Assembly (NCBI RefSeq): GCF_900112235.1
Contig: NZ_FOLH01000001.1
Coordinates: 62,001-126,000, forward strand
Direction: 5' to 3'
Source of the DNA: Marinospirillum celere
Lineage (GTDB): Bacteria > Pseudomonadota > Gammaproteobacteria > Pseudomonadales > Halomonadaceae
DNA length: 64,000 bases
The translations under genes were made by a program, and so were the position numbers. Positions 1 through 8,499 of the stretch are shown one piece after another. Under the pieces are notes generated by a model. It saw nothing but the letters and a program-made list of their open reading frames with translations, was not told where the DNA came from and did not search any database. Positions within the stretch are counted from its first letter, which is position 1; every line of letters begins with the position of its first letter.

Positions 1-2
1 GT

Positions 3-2435
3 GGACTAGATGCTTTGAAAGACCTGTTGAGTGCCTTTGATACAAATATCAATGCCACCATTATTATTGCCCAGCACCTGGACCCCAAGCATCCAACGCT
101 TTTAAAAGATCTACTCAGCCGTAGCACCCGGCTTCCAGTTCATCTGGTTGAAGAAAATATACGTCCCCAACCAGGTGAGATCTATATTATTTCGCCTGGC
201 CACAATGCCTTGGTTGAACAAGGGCAATTGCAACTCAAACCAGCCGCTGAAGTGGGGCCCAAACCTTCAGCGAGTATGCTGATGACCAGTTTGGCTGAAG
301 ATCAGGGTGAACAATGCATCGGCGTTATTCTTTCCGGAACAGGAACGGATGGCTCTGAAGGTGTTATGGCGATCAAGTCAGCCAACGGTTTGGTCATTAC
401 CCAAAGTGAAGAAACTGCGAAGTACTCAGGGATGCCCAAAGCTGCGGTGGATACCGGCTTTGTTGACCTAACCCTGCCACCGGCTGCAATTGCCCACGAA
501 ATTCAGGATTTTATTGTTTCTGCAGGCAAAACCCTCAGTAAGCTCTCAGTGCCCAAGGTTAAATCCAGTCTGGAAAAGATTTTTCAAAGAATCTATGACC
601 AGACCGGTTATGACTTTAGTGGCTACAAGATGAAAACGATCCAGAGGCGCATCGCAAGACGGATGGCCGTTCACAAGGTAGTGACTCTGGATGACTATGT
701 CACTCTGTTTCTTTCTTCTGGTAAGGAAGTGGAAAGCCTGTTCAAGGACTTACTGATTTCGGTGACTTCCTTTTTCCGGGATAAACAGGCCTTTGAAGAC
801 TTGGCTCTTACTTTGGATAAGCTGCTGGAGGAAACGGAGGATCAGGATCAGCTACGTATTTGGGTTCCTGGCTGTGCCAACGGTGAAGAAGCCTACTCGA
901 TTGCCATTTTGTTGCAGCAGGCCCGTTCTCGTTTGCAAAAAGAGGTTCCTTTTCAGGTTTTCGCTACAGATATTGATGAGTTTGCATTATCCCAAGCAAG
1001 ACGGGGTATTTTTAGTCAGTCTCAAGTTAAAGAAGTGCCTGACGAGCTGCTGAAGAAATATTTTACCCTTAAGGGTGACCAGTATTTCATTCAGAAGAGA
1101 ATCCGTGATCAGGTGGTTTTTGCACGCCAGAATGTGATTATGGACCCACCCTTTTCACGCCTGGATTTAATCAGTTGCCGCAATCTACTCATTTACTTCT
1201 CTGCAGAGCTGCAAAAACAGGTCTTCAAGACCTTCCATTTTGCGCTGAACTCCCGAGGCTATTTGTTCCTTGGCAAGTCAGAAGCAGCTGACCCTGAGCT
1301 GTTTGAGCCTTTGGTAAAGCAAAGCCAGATTTTTGTCCGCAAGAAAACCAGTATTTCTAAGCGTAGGGACCAAGCGAGCAGTGCCGCTAGCCTCTTGGGA
1401 TCGCGCAAGCATAAAGATGATCAGCAACCAGCCTTATCGCAAGAAAAGAAGAATGTGGCTGAACAGATTGATCGCATGCTGATAGAGAAGTTGTTGCCCA
1501 CAGCCGCAGTGCTGGACTCTGAAGGTCAGGTAATGCACCTGCGGGGTAATGTTAGTCCGTACCTCAGCTTTCCTCAGGGCCGTATAGATACCAATATTTT
1601 GTCCCTGATTCGGGATGAGCTGAAAATTGATACCCGTGCTCTGCTACAAAAAGCGCGGCAAGAAGGTCAAGCTTCAACCCAAGCGCTTTTTTATAACCAG
1701 AACCAAGCCGAGAAAGCCCTATTTCTGAATATGAAAGAGGTTGAACTGGAAGAAAGCGGCAAGTTGTATGTGTTGACCTTTACAGAAGTTGATCTTAGTG
1801 AGGCATTTATCAGTGGCACTGGCTTGCTGAGTGAAGAAGGCCAGATCAGCAATGAAAATTTGAGACGGGAAATTAATGTCTTCAAGGAACGTTTGCAGTC
1901 GTCTATAGAAGATCTGGAAACCACCAATGAAGAGCTGCAATCGACGAACGAAGAATTACAATCGGCCAATGAGGAATTACAGTCAACGAATGAAGAGCTG
2001 CAAACAGCCAACGAAGAATTGCAGTCAACCAATGAAGAGCTTTCTACAGTTAATGAAGAACTGGAAGTCAAAACCTATGAGCTGGAGCAAGCCAATAGCC
2101 ACCTTGAGAATATGCTTGCTCACATGAATGAAAACATCATTCTGGTTGATCATCGTCTCAGGGTGCAGCGCTTTACTGCTCGCGCATCTGAGTTTTTTGA
2201 TTTGGTCAGCAGTGATCTGGGCCAGACGATTACTACTCTGGGCATTAATTTGGACCTGCCTAATTTTCGTCAAGCTCTCTTGAATGCAATAGAAAAGAAT
2301 GCCGAAGAGGCTTTTCCGGTTAAGGTTGAAAATGAAGACCTGCTCTTGCGCTTGGTGCCCTACCAGTCCAATCACAACCAACAGGTTGAAGGGGTGATGC
2401 TGTTTTTTGAGCACAAAAGACATGCCAGGCTTTAA
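3..2435 (+). CDS. CheB-CheR hybrid chemotaxis protein with C-terminal PAS (5' truncated by window)
   Basis: The reading frame is already open at the window edge (GLDALKDLL in frame from base 3), so the start and the CheB nucleophile serine motif lie outside. Visible parts in order are a CheB methylesterase domain with the IIAQHLDPKH histidine and the GTGTDGSEG aspartate region, a CheR methyltransferase domain (SVTSFFRD near visible residue 256, SAM-binding GCANGEEAYS near 289, FATDIDEFALSQA), a long coiled coil made of seven NEELQ-type heptads, and a C-terminal PAS-like region (ENIILVDHRLRVQRF onward). CheB demethylates and CheR methylates chemoreceptors; hybrids of this kind are usually sensory regulators whose PAS domain modulates output. 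No chemotaxis operon is visible to its right, but an Aer-like receptor lies near 22.5-24.1 kb. The domain call is secure; the signal is unknown. Confidence 0.93.
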   Translation, partial: GLDALKDLLSAFDTNINATIIIAQHLDPKHPTLLKDLLSRSTRLPVHLVEENIRPQPGEIYIISPGHNALVEQGQLQLKPAAEVGPKPSASMLMTSLAEDQGEQCIGVILSGTGTDGSEGVMAIKSANGLVITQSEETAKYSGMPKAAVDTGFVDLTLPPAAIAHEIQDFIVSAGKTLSKLSVPKVKSSLEKIFQRIYDQTGYDFSGYKMKTIQRRIARRMAVHKVVTLDDYVTLFLSSGKEVESLFKDLLISVTSFFRDKQAFEDLALTLDKLLEETEDQDQLRIWVPGCANGEEAYSIAILLQQARSRLQKEVPFQVFATDIDEFALSQARRGIFSQSQVKEVPDELLKKYFTLKGDQYFIQKRIRDQVVFARQNVIMDPPFSRLDLISCRNLLIYFSAELQKQVFKTFHFALNSRGYLFLGKSEAADPELFEPLVKQSQIFVRKKTSISKRRDQASSAASLLGSRKHKDDQQPALSQEKKNVAEQIDRMLIEKLLPTAAVLDSEGQVMHLRGNVSPYLSFPQGRIDTNILSLIRDELKIDTRALLQKARQEGQASTQALFYNQNQAEKALFLNMKEVELEESGKLYVLTFTEVDLSEAFISGTGLLSEEGQISNENLRREINVFKERLQSSIEDLETTNEELQSTNEELQSANEELQSTNEELQTANEELQSTNEELSTVNEELEVKTYELEQANSHLENMLAHMNENIILVDHRLRVQRFTARASEFFDLVSSDLGQTITTLGINLDLPNFRQALLNAIEKNAEEAFPVKVENEDLLLRLVPYQSNHNQQVEGVMLFFEHKRHARL
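1923..2069 (+). repeat. Tandem 21-bp coding repeat (seven NEELQ heptads)
   Basis: Seven consecutive 7-residue units of the form T/A-NEELQS/T are encoded in the CheB-CheR hybrid, the last being a diverged VNEELEV. They form a heptad coiled coil linking the CheR and PAS parts. The DNA copies differ mainly at synonymous positions, so the repeat is kept by protein selection rather than recent slippage. It also produces a spurious serine-rich open frame on the opposite strand. Confidence 0.9.
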
Positions 2436-2582
2436 GGAACCTGGTTCCAAAAAGGTAGATCGAAGAAAAAACTGTCATTTCATTCTATTTAGATAGATTT
2501 GCTGGTCTGAATAATTTTTTTGGTCGAAAAAACTAGATAAATTTGTCTAGACTTAACAATAAATTTGTTAAGTGGAGGCAGC

Positions 2583-3806
2583 ATGAAGAAAATTGCCGTT
2601 ATTGGTGGAGGTATTGCTGGTGTTACTACAGCCTATGCCCTCTTGCGCAGGGGTTATGAAGTCACCCTTTACGAATCTCAGCGTTATGCTGCCATGGAAA
2701 CCTCCTATGCCAATGGTGGTCAGCTTTCTGCAAGTAATGCTGCCGTTTGGAACTCCTGGCCGACCCTTTTGAAAGGAATGCGTTGGCTGTTTACACCTGA
2801 AGCTCCATTGCTGGTGAATCCCAAGCCCTCCTGGCAAAAAATATCCTGGATGGCAAAATTCGTTGGTGCTATTCCCAGGCATGATGAAAACACCTGTGAA
2901 ACGGTACGCTTGGCACTCGCTGCGCGTGAGCACTTGTTCGGCTGGGCAAAGGAAGAAGGCATTGATTTTGATTTAAAGAAAAAGGGCATACTACACATTT
3001 ATCGCAGTGAAGCAGAATTTCATGAAGCTGAGCGAGTACACCGACTCCTGGTGGAGTCCGGCCTTGAACGCTATGCCGTTACTCCCGAAGAAATCAAAGA
3101 AATTGAGCCAAGTCTGCAAGGTAAAATCTATTCGGGCTACTACACACCCAGCGATGCGACGGGCGATATTCACAAGTATACACAAGGCTTGGCTGCAGCC
3201 TGTGAGCGTTTGGGCGGAAAAATCCTCTATCGCCAGCAGGTCTTTCAATTGCTGACCGACCAACGCAAAACCTGGGTGGTTGCTGGTGAAAACAACCAAC
3301 AAAGAGAGCCGGTTAGCTATGACAAGGTAGTGATTTGTGCCGGGGTGGGCAGTAAAAAATTAGCCGCGCAAGTGGGTGACCACTTGCCGATTTATCCGGT
3401 TAAGGGCTATTCCATTACGGTACGCCTCAAAGATAAAGACAGCCGGGCTGCTGCGCCTAATGTCAGTCTTTTGGATGAAGCCAACAAGCTGGTCTCCAGT
3501 CGTCTGGGAGCTCAGCGCCTGCGGGTTGCAGGTACGGCCGAGTTTAATGGCTACAACAAGGATATTCGTGCTGACCGCATTCAGCCACTGATTCGCTGGG
3601 TTGAAGAATTCTTTCCTGGGGTGGCTACAAATGACGTGGTTCCCTGGACGGGCTTGCGGCCCATGACCCCGGACATGATGCCCAGGGTTGGGCCAGGTAA
3701 ATCACCCAGTGTTTATTACAATACCGGCCATGGTCATTTGGGATGGACCCTGGCGGCAGCAACCGCTGAACAGGTGGCCTCAATGATAGATGAGGCCAGT
3801 AGCTGA
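2583..3806 (+). CDS. dadA: D-amino acid dehydrogenase, FAD-dependent
   Basis: 407 residues. The N-terminus KKIAVIGGGIAGVTTAYALL is the FAD dinucleotide-binding GxGxxG fold, and the C-terminus holds GLRPMTPDMMPRVG and YYNTGHGHLGWTLA, both typical of DadA. The enzyme oxidatively deaminates D-amino acids (chiefly D-alanine) to 2-oxo acids at the inner face of the membrane and feeds electrons to quinone. An in-frame TTG lies 18 bases upstream, but the ATG at 2583 is preceded by a GTGGAGG ribosome site at 2572-2578, which decides the start. The upstream 147 bases are AT-rich and probably hold the promoter. Its TGA abuts the leuA stop with no intervening base. No alanine racemase gene (dadX) follows. 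An Lrp-family gene, the type that controls dadA in relatives, lies 1.9 kb away. Confidence 0.93.
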   Translation: MKKIAVIGGGIAGVTTAYALLRRGYEVTLYESQRYAAMETSYANGGQLSASNAAVWNSWPTLLKGMRWLFTPEAPLLVNPKPSWQKISWMAKFVGAIPRHDENTCETVRLALAAREHLFGWAKEEGIDFDLKKKGILHIYRSEAEFHEAERVHRLLVESGLERYAVTPEEIKEIEPSLQGKIYSGYYTPSDATGDIHKYTQGLAAACERLGGKILYRQQVFQLLTDQRKTWVVAGENNQQREPVSYDKVVICAGVGSKKLAAQVGDHLPIYPVKGYSITVRLKDKDSRAAAPNVSLLDEANKLVSSRLGAQRLRVAGTAEFNGYNKDIRADRIQPLIRWVEEFFPGVATNDVVPWTGLRPMTPDMMPRVGPGKSPSVYYNTGHGHLGWTLAAATAEQVASMIDEASS

Positions 3807-5483
3807 TTAAGCCGCCTGGGTTTGCCGTGAGACCAAAGCTGGGCTGACTGCTGCCAGGACCGCATTCAGGTTGGCAGCAACAGTGTCTTCGCTAATGGCA
3901 ACGCCTGAGAAGGTTTGCTCACCGACTTGCAATTGAATATAGGTTGCAGCCTTGGCATCGCTTCCGGTTGCCAGGGAATGCTCATTGTATTCGGTGACCT
4001 GGATTTCGCAGCCCAATTGGTCTTTTAATGCTTCCGTCAGGGCATGGATCGCCCCCTTGCCTTCGCCACGCAGTTCACGGGTTTCACCCCGCTGGCGAAT
4101 CACTGCCGTCAGATAATCCTGGTCACTGCGCTCCAACTGGTAGCTGACCAATTCGGCTAAGTCCGGATGAGCAAGATAGGTTGCGTTGAAGGTGTCCCAG
4201 ATTTCCTGGCGCTTCAATTCTCTTGCTTCCGCTTCGGTTTTTGCCTGAACTTTGCGGGAAAACTCCATCTGTAACCAGCGTGGCAGTTTTAAGCCCTGGT
4301 CAGCTTCCAGAATATAGGCAACACCGCCCTTGCCAGACTGGCTGTTAATGCGAATAACGGCCTCATAGCTGCGACCCAAATCCTGGGGGTCTATGGGCAA
4401 ATAAGCCACATTCCAGCCTTGTTCAGGCTCTTGTCGGCTCAAAGACTTCTTGATGGCATCCTGATGGCTGCCAGAGAAGGCGGTGTAAACCAGTTCGCCC
4501 ACGTAAGGATGACGTGGATTCACAGGAATTTGGGTGCAGGCTTCGACGACTTCAACAATTTCTTCGGCATCGGCCAAATAAAGCTCTGGGTCGACACCCT
4601 GGCTGTACAGATTCATGGCCAGGGTGATCACATCCATATTGCCGGTACGCTCGCCATTACCCATCAGCGTGCCCTCAACCCGATCAGCCCCAGCCATCAG
4701 ACCCAATTCAGCAGCGGCCACGGCACAGCCGCGGTCGTTATGGGTGTGCAGACTGATTTCCACGGCATCCCTTTGCTGGATATGACGGCAGAACCATTCA
4801 ATTTGATCGGCAAAAACATTGGGCGTGGACATTTCCACGGTCGCTGGCAGATTGAGAAGGATTTTGTTGTCTGGTGTGGGTTGCCATTCTTTGACTACTG
4901 CATCGCAGATTTCGACTGCAAAATCCAACTCAGTACCGGTAAAGCTTTCAGGTGAATATTCCAAGCGCCATTCAGTGTCCGGGTGCTGGGCCACCCGCTC
5001 TTTAACCAAGCGTACCCCCTGAACGGCAATAGCCGTGATTTCTTCACGACTCATCTGGAACACCTGCTCGCGCTGGACTGTCGAGGTGGAGTTGTAAACG
5101 TGCACGATGGCTTTTTTGACACCTTTCAGAGCCTCAATGGTGCGATCGATCAGGTGTTCACGAGCCTGAGTCAGTACCTGAACAGTGACATCATCCGGAA
5201 TCAGGTTTTCGTCAATCAAGGCCCGCACAAAATCAAAATCAGGCTGGGAAGCTGCTGGAAAGCCGACTTCGATTTGCTTAAAGCCTATTTTAACCAGCAG
5301 CTTAAAAAGGCGCTTTTTTTGCTCAACCGTCATGGGGTCGATCAGTGCCTGGTTACCATCACGTAGATCAACACTGCACCAGATGGGTGCCTTATCCAAT
5401 ACTTGATTGGGCCACTGACGATCCGTCAAGTTGACGGGTTGGAAAGGGCGATACTTGGTGTGATCAAAAGCTGTCATGGTCAT
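3807..5483 (-). CDS. leuA: 2-isopropylmalate synthase, long (type 2) form
   Basis: About 558 residues. It condenses acetyl-CoA with 2-oxoisovalerate, the first committed step of leucine synthesis. The HMGL-like barrel has SVDLRDGNQAL near the N-terminus and the metal-binding HTHNDRG motif; the C-terminal 130 residues form the LeuA allosteric domain that normally senses leucine. The length fits the roughly 560-residue class found in pseudomonads, actinobacteria and fungi rather than the shorter enterobacterial form. The frame stays open upstream to 5627, but that stretch is AT-rich and lacks family similarity; I favour the MTMTAFDH start at 5483 (a second ATG lies at 5477). An Lrp/AsnC gene is divergent, making feedback by amino acids likely. 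IlvD, of the same branched-chain pathway, is encoded at 17.1-18.8 kb. Confidence 0.93.
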   Translation of the reverse strand: MTMTAFDHTKYRPFQPVNLTDRQWPNQVLDKAPIWCSVDLRDGNQALIDPMTVEQKKRLFKLLVKIGFKQIEVGFPAASQPDFDFVRALIDENLIPDDVTVQVLTQAREHLIDRTIEALKGVKKAIVHVYNSTSTVQREQVFQMSREEITAIAVQGVRLVKERVAQHPDTEWRLEYSPESFTGTELDFAVEICDAVVKEWQPTPDNKILLNLPATVEMSTPNVFADQIEWFCRHIQQRDAVEISLHTHNDRGCAVAAAELGLMAGADRVEGTLMGNGERTGNMDVITLAMNLYSQGVDPELYLADAEEIVEVVEACTQIPVNPRHPYVGELVYTAFSGSHQDAIKKSLSRQEPEQGWNVAYLPIDPQDLGRSYEAVIRINSQSGKGGVAYILEADQGLKLPRWLQMEFSRKVQAKTEAEARELKRQEIWDTFNATYLAHPDLAELVSYQLERSDQDYLTAVIRQRGETRELRGEGKGAIHALTEALKDQLGCEIQVTEYNEHSLATGSDAKAATYIQLQVGEQTFSGVAISEDTVAANLNAVLAAVSPALVSRQTQAA

Positions 5484-5656
5484 CGCTCGCTTGGCTGTTG
5501 GATGGAGAATTTGATGTAGATCAGTGTAGCTGAAAGCAAAGGATGAAAGATTGCGGATATGCTTTTTATTTTCAGTATTTTGATTTCCAATTGCTTTATA
5601 TATTGTTTTTTGGGTGATAGATTGCACTGGTCATTTTTTTATTGGTGGTGAGTGTG
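5484..5656. promoter_or_regulatory. AT-rich divergent regulatory region between leuA and the Lrp-family gene
   Basis: This 173-base intergenic stretch is markedly richer in A and T than its surroundings, with runs such as TTTATATATTG near 5594-5604. Lrp-family proteins commonly bind such AT-rich sites. No leucine-rich leader peptide with an attenuator-like hairpin was recognised on the leuA side. Promoter positions are not assigned. Confidence 0.45.
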
Positions 5657-6130
5657 ATGAAATTGGACCGTACCGACCGTCGTATCCTGGATGCTTTGCA
5701 AAAAGACAGCAGTATCAGCAATCAGGAGTTAGCTGAACAGGTGGGCCTATCTCCTTCTCCCTGTTCACGCAGAGTTAAGCAGTTACAGTATGAAGGCTAT
5801 ATCAGCCGCTATGTGGCGCGCTTGAACCAGTCCAAACTGGGACTGAAGTTGACGGCTTATATCCAAATTGCTCTGGATCGTCATACCCCGGATCGTTTTG
5901 CCGAGTTTGATCGTATTGTCAGCAGCTGCCCGGAGGTGGTGGAATGTTTTCTGGTGACCGGACAATCAGCAGACTACACCGTTAAGGTGGTGGTGCCGGA
6001 TATGGAGTTCTACCAGGAGTTTCTATTGAATACCATTACCCAAATTCCCGGGGTGACAGGCGTTCATTCCAGCTTTGTAATGCGTAAGGTCGTGGATAAT
6101 ACCGAGGTTTCGTTAAAGCACCTGGCTTGA
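5657..6130 (+). CDS. Lrp/AsnC-family transcriptional regulator
   Basis: 157 residues, typical for the family. The N-terminus (LDRTDRRILDALQKDSSISN then ELAEQVGLSPSPCSRRVKQL) is the winged-helix DNA-binding domain, and the C-terminal half is the RAM ligand-binding domain with VVECFLVTGQSADYTVKVV, where amino acids bind at oligomer interfaces. The ATG at 5657 has a GGTGAG ribosome site just upstream and is preferred to an in-frame TTG at 5642. The gene is divergent from leuA across about 170 AT-rich bases, an arrangement that suggests autoregulation and control of leuA. DadR-like control of the nearby dadA is an alternative. The target and effector cannot be read from sequence. Confidence 0.9.
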   Translation: MKLDRTDRRILDALQKDSSISNQELAEQVGLSPSPCSRRVKQLQYEGYISRYVARLNQSKLGLKLTAYIQIALDRHTPDRFAEFDRIVSSCPEVVECFLVTGQSADYTVKVVVPDMEFYQEFLLNTITQIPGVTGVHSSFVMRKVVDNTEVSLKHLA

Positions 6131-6155
6131 TACCAGGAAGGATCAGCGAGGTTTC

Positions 6156-6980
6156 TCAAGATGTTTTCTTGAGCAGTCGATTCACTTTACGCTTTCGCCT
6201 GGCTTCTTCTTGACGCTTGCGGTTTTCTTCTTCAATTCTTAAGGAAGCCTGGTATTTGGCACGTTGGTAAAGCTCGGTCAACTCTTCGGTAGTGATGTCG
6301 CGATAGGAATCCAGCTCGGCCAGGGCAGCATCAAAGTCTTCAGGTTCGGGTTCCGCAGAAAAATTCTTCGGTAGCTGGGGTTCGGTATAAGAAGACAAGG
6401 CCAGGTAAACCGGATAGCGACGCCAGGGAAAGAGACTGTTGAATAGAATGGCAACCAGTAAGAGGCTGACGACATTCATTAATACCGGTGTAAAGAGATA
6501 GGCATAGCCTAGAGAGTGCACCTGTTCGCCACCAATGACCGCAATCATGGCGGTTGCCCCACCTGGTGGGTGAATGCAGTGCAGATAGTGCATCGCACCC
6601 ATGGCCAAGGCTACAGCCAGGGCGGGTGTCCACCAATCAATAGGGAAAAAGCGGCTCAGGGTAACGCCTATGGTTGCAGCAACCAGGTGACCGCCCATGA
6701 CCGGCCAGGGTTGGGATAGGGCACCATGAGGCATACCAAAAATCAGAATGGCGCTGGCACCCATGGAGGCGATCATGAGCAGTGAGCTGCTGTCGGCCAG
6801 ATACCAGCTGGATATTTCCCGGATGGTAATCAGGCCGATCAGAACACCTGCAACAGAAATTAATTTCTCTGTATGCGAAGTGGAGTTCTTGTCAATTCCC
6901 AGCAGATTGCTGAGGTAGTTGAAAAAACGCTGCATTCTGGCCCCGATACTGGCTGAATTAGAGGATATTCCAGCCAGCAT
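6156..6980 (-). CDS. HPP family integral membrane protein
   Basis: About 274 residues. The central region contains four or five hydrophobic segments with signature features GHLVAATIGVTLSRFF and LHCIHPPGGATAMIAVIGG; HPPGGA is the motif that names the family. The C-terminal 70 residues are highly charged, rich in Glu, Arg and Lys, and look like a cytoplasmic helical tail; CBS domains seen in some relatives are absent. Plastid and cyanobacterial members have been linked to nitrite transport, but the substrate here is unknown. I chose the ATG at 6980 because GGAAGG lies seven bases upstream; an in-frame TTG at 7004 and an ATG at 6935 are alternatives. It lies 38 bases beyond the SPFH gene on the same strand and may be cotranscribed. 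Confidence 0.85.
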   Translation of the reverse strand: MLAGISSNSASIGARMQRFFNYLSNLLGIDKNSTSHTEKLISVAGVLIGLITIREISSWYLADSSSLLMIASMGASAILIFGMPHGALSQPWPVMGGHLVAATIGVTLSRFFPIDWWTPALAVALAMGAMHYLHCIHPPGGATAMIAVIGGEQVHSLGYAYLFTPVLMNVVSLLLVAILFNSLFPWRRYPVYLALSSYTEPQLPKNFSAEPEPEDFDAALAELDSYRDITTEELTELYQRAKYQASLRIEEENRKRQEEARRKRKVNRLLKKTS

Positions 6981-7018
6981 ACAAAGGCCTTCCAGCTGGG
7001 GCAAGTCGGCCTTAAGCG

Positions 7019-7960
7019 TTAAGCTGATTTAACGCCTTGAGCGGTTTTGAGAACCTCAGTAATACCGGCTACGGCACCACCAATATTAGCCAGTTCAGCT
7101 GGAATAATCATGGTGTTGTTGGTTTTCGCCAGATTACCGAATTCTTTCACGTATTGCTCAGCAACGCGCAAGCTGACGGCATCACGGCCACCTTCTTCTT
7201 TGATTGCCAGAGCGATTTTACGAAGACCTTCAGCAGTTGCTGTTGCTATCAGTTCAATTTCTTGGGCGCGGCCTTCAGCTTCATTGATTTGTTTGAGCTT
7301 TTCACCTTCCGAGAGGTTAATCACTTCCTGCTTCTGACCTTCAGAAACATTGATCATGGCCTGACGTTCACCTTCGGATTTGGCAATGGCAGCGCGGCGT
7401 TCACGCTCGGCACGCATCTGCTGTTCCAAAGCATCCTTGATGCTGGCCGGCAGTTCGATGTCGGAGATTTCGTAACGCAATACCTTGATGCCCCAAGGCT
7501 TGGCGGCGTCATCCAGGGCGCGGACCACTTCCTCGTTGATTTTGGCCCTTTCTTCAAAGGTTTTATCCAGGTCTGTTTGACCAATCACCGAACGCATGGT
7601 GGTCTGGGCCAGCTGGGAAGCAGCATAGCGGTAGTTGTTAATGCCATAACTGGCCTGGTGAGCATCCACCACCTGGATGTACATGACACCATTGATACCG
7701 ACCTGGATGTTGTCTTTAGTGACACAAGCCTGGCGCTCAACATCGATCACTTCTTCTTTGAGTGTGTGAGCATAGGCCACCTTGTCGATAAAGGGGATGA
7801 GGATGTGAAAACCAGAATCCAGAGTCCGGTTATATTTGCCCAGGCGTTCAATTACAAAGTTGGATCTTTGTGGAACGATGCGTGCTGACTTGAGCACAGT
7901 AATAACAACAAAAAGTGCCAGGCCAATGGCCAGAAGGCTACCAAAATCCACATTAGTCAT
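7019..7960 (-). CDS. SPFH/stomatin-like (paraslipin, QmcA-type) membrane protein
   Basis: 313 residues. One N-terminal transmembrane helix (FGSLLAIGLALFVVITVL) is followed by the SPFH/band-7 domain (IVPQRSNFVIERLGKYNRTL, GINGVMYIQVVD, RSVIGQTDLDKTFEER) and a long helical coiled coil rich in Ala, Glu and Lys. Such proteins build cage-like oligomers in the inner membrane and modulate proteases or membrane microdomains. The ATG at 7960 has AAGGAG seven bases upstream. It is encoded directly after an NfeD gene, the classic stomatin-NfeD pair, separated by only four bases, so translation is probably coupled. Confidence 0.93.
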   Translation of the reverse strand: MTNVDFGSLLAIGLALFVVITVLKSARIVPQRSNFVIERLGKYNRTLDSGFHILIPFIDKVAYAHTLKEEVIDVERQACVTKDNIQVGINGVMYIQVVDAHQASYGINNYRYAASQLAQTTMRSVIGQTDLDKTFEERAKINEEVVRALDDAAKPWGIKVLRYEISDIELPASIKDALEQQMRAERERRAAIAKSEGERQAMINVSEGQKQEVINLSEGEKLKQINEAEGRAQEIELIATATAEGLRKIALAIKEEGGRDAVSLRVAEQYVKEFGNLAKTNNTMIIPAELANIGGAVAGITEVLKTAQGVKSA

Positions 7961-7964
7961 TCTA

Positions 7965-8426
7965 CTACTCCTTGGATGTTGCTGAGTTGGGGGATTGCTG
8001 AGTAACAAACAGCTGGATGCCGCGGTTGGCAGTTACCCAGGCGATGTCGCCTTTTTTGAGAGAGTCTTCACTGTAAGCATCCCAGGGAACGCCATTGAGA
8101 AGGACGCGTCCTGCACCCTGTTGAAAATCTTCGATGACTTCGACCCTTTGTCCAATTTCCTGTTGAAAGTGCTGATTGGAATTTTGAGTGTTACGCGTTT
8201 CACCGACAAACCAGGTTTTCAGTTTTCGACGGGCAAGCAACAGGGAGGTGGCACTGACCAGACTGAACACCACCAGTTGCGCTGTCAGGCTGTCGACCCA
8301 GCCGAGCTGCAGGGCAATGCCCGCAGCCAGAGCACCGAGGCCAAGAAAAACAGCAACAATACTGGTGGCCAGCAATTCAGAGAGAATCAGCAGCAGGCCA
8401 ATAGCTATCCAGATGAGGGGTGTCAT
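7965..8426 (-). CDS. NfeD family protein (short form)
   Basis: 153 residues. The N-terminal half has two to three hydrophobic helices (PLIWIAIGLLLILSELLA and following) and the C-terminal half is the soluble OB-fold NfeD domain (GRVLLNGVPWDAYSEDSLKK). It lacks the ClpP-like serine protease domain of long NfeD proteins. Short NfeD partners are thought to regulate the adjacent stomatin-like protein. Its strong ribosome site AAGGAGG sits five bases before the ATG and is itself part of an inverted repeat (see 8429-8463). It heads a likely operon with the SPFH gene and perhaps the HPP gene. Confidence 0.9.
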   Translation of the reverse strand: MTPLIWIAIGLLLILSELLATSIVAVFLGLGALAAGIALQLGWVDSLTAQLVVFSLVSATSLLLARRKLKTWFVGETRNTQNSNQHFQQEIGQRVEVIEDFQQGAGRVLLNGVPWDAYSEDSLKKGDIAWVTANRGIQLFVTQQSPNSATSKE

Positions 8427-8428
8427 TT

Positions 8429-8463
8429 AGCCTCCTTGCGGCCAGATGGATTTACAGGAGGCT
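8429..8463 (-). promoter_or_regulatory. Inverted repeat that would pair the nfeD ribosome binding site
   Basis: On the minus strand AGCCTCCT (8456-8463) and AGGAGGCT (8429-8436) are perfect 8-base complements around a 19-base loop. The second arm contains the Shine-Dalgarno sequence of the NfeD gene, and the ATG follows two bases after it. Formed in mRNA, this stem would block ribosome entry, so it is a candidate translational switch. No regulator or ligand is evident. Confidence 0.5.
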
Positions 8464-8499
8464 TAGACTGAAGGCTTTCTGATAAAACTACAAGCTTGA

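Noticed and set aside
1923-2069. CRISPR-like short repeats
   Set aside because: The 21-base units are contiguous without spacers and encode a coiled coil.
1691-2071. Serine-rich 126-codon frame opposite cheB-cheR
   Set aside because: Produced by the antisense reading of the NEELQ repeats.
5484-5627. N-terminal extension of LeuA
   Set aside because: The open frame is AT-rich, lies in the divergent promoter region and has no family similarity; ATGs at 5483 and 5477 begin the conserved part.
6155-6173. CTCAAGA-TGTTT-TCTTGAG hairpin after the Lrp-family gene as terminator
   Set aside because: It lies in the end of the HPP coding region and lacks a T tract.
7037-7888. Open frame of 283 codons opposite the SPFH gene
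   Set aside because: It lies wholly antisense to a well-supported gene, has no ribosome site and its composition is the mirror of an Ala/Glu-rich coiled coil.
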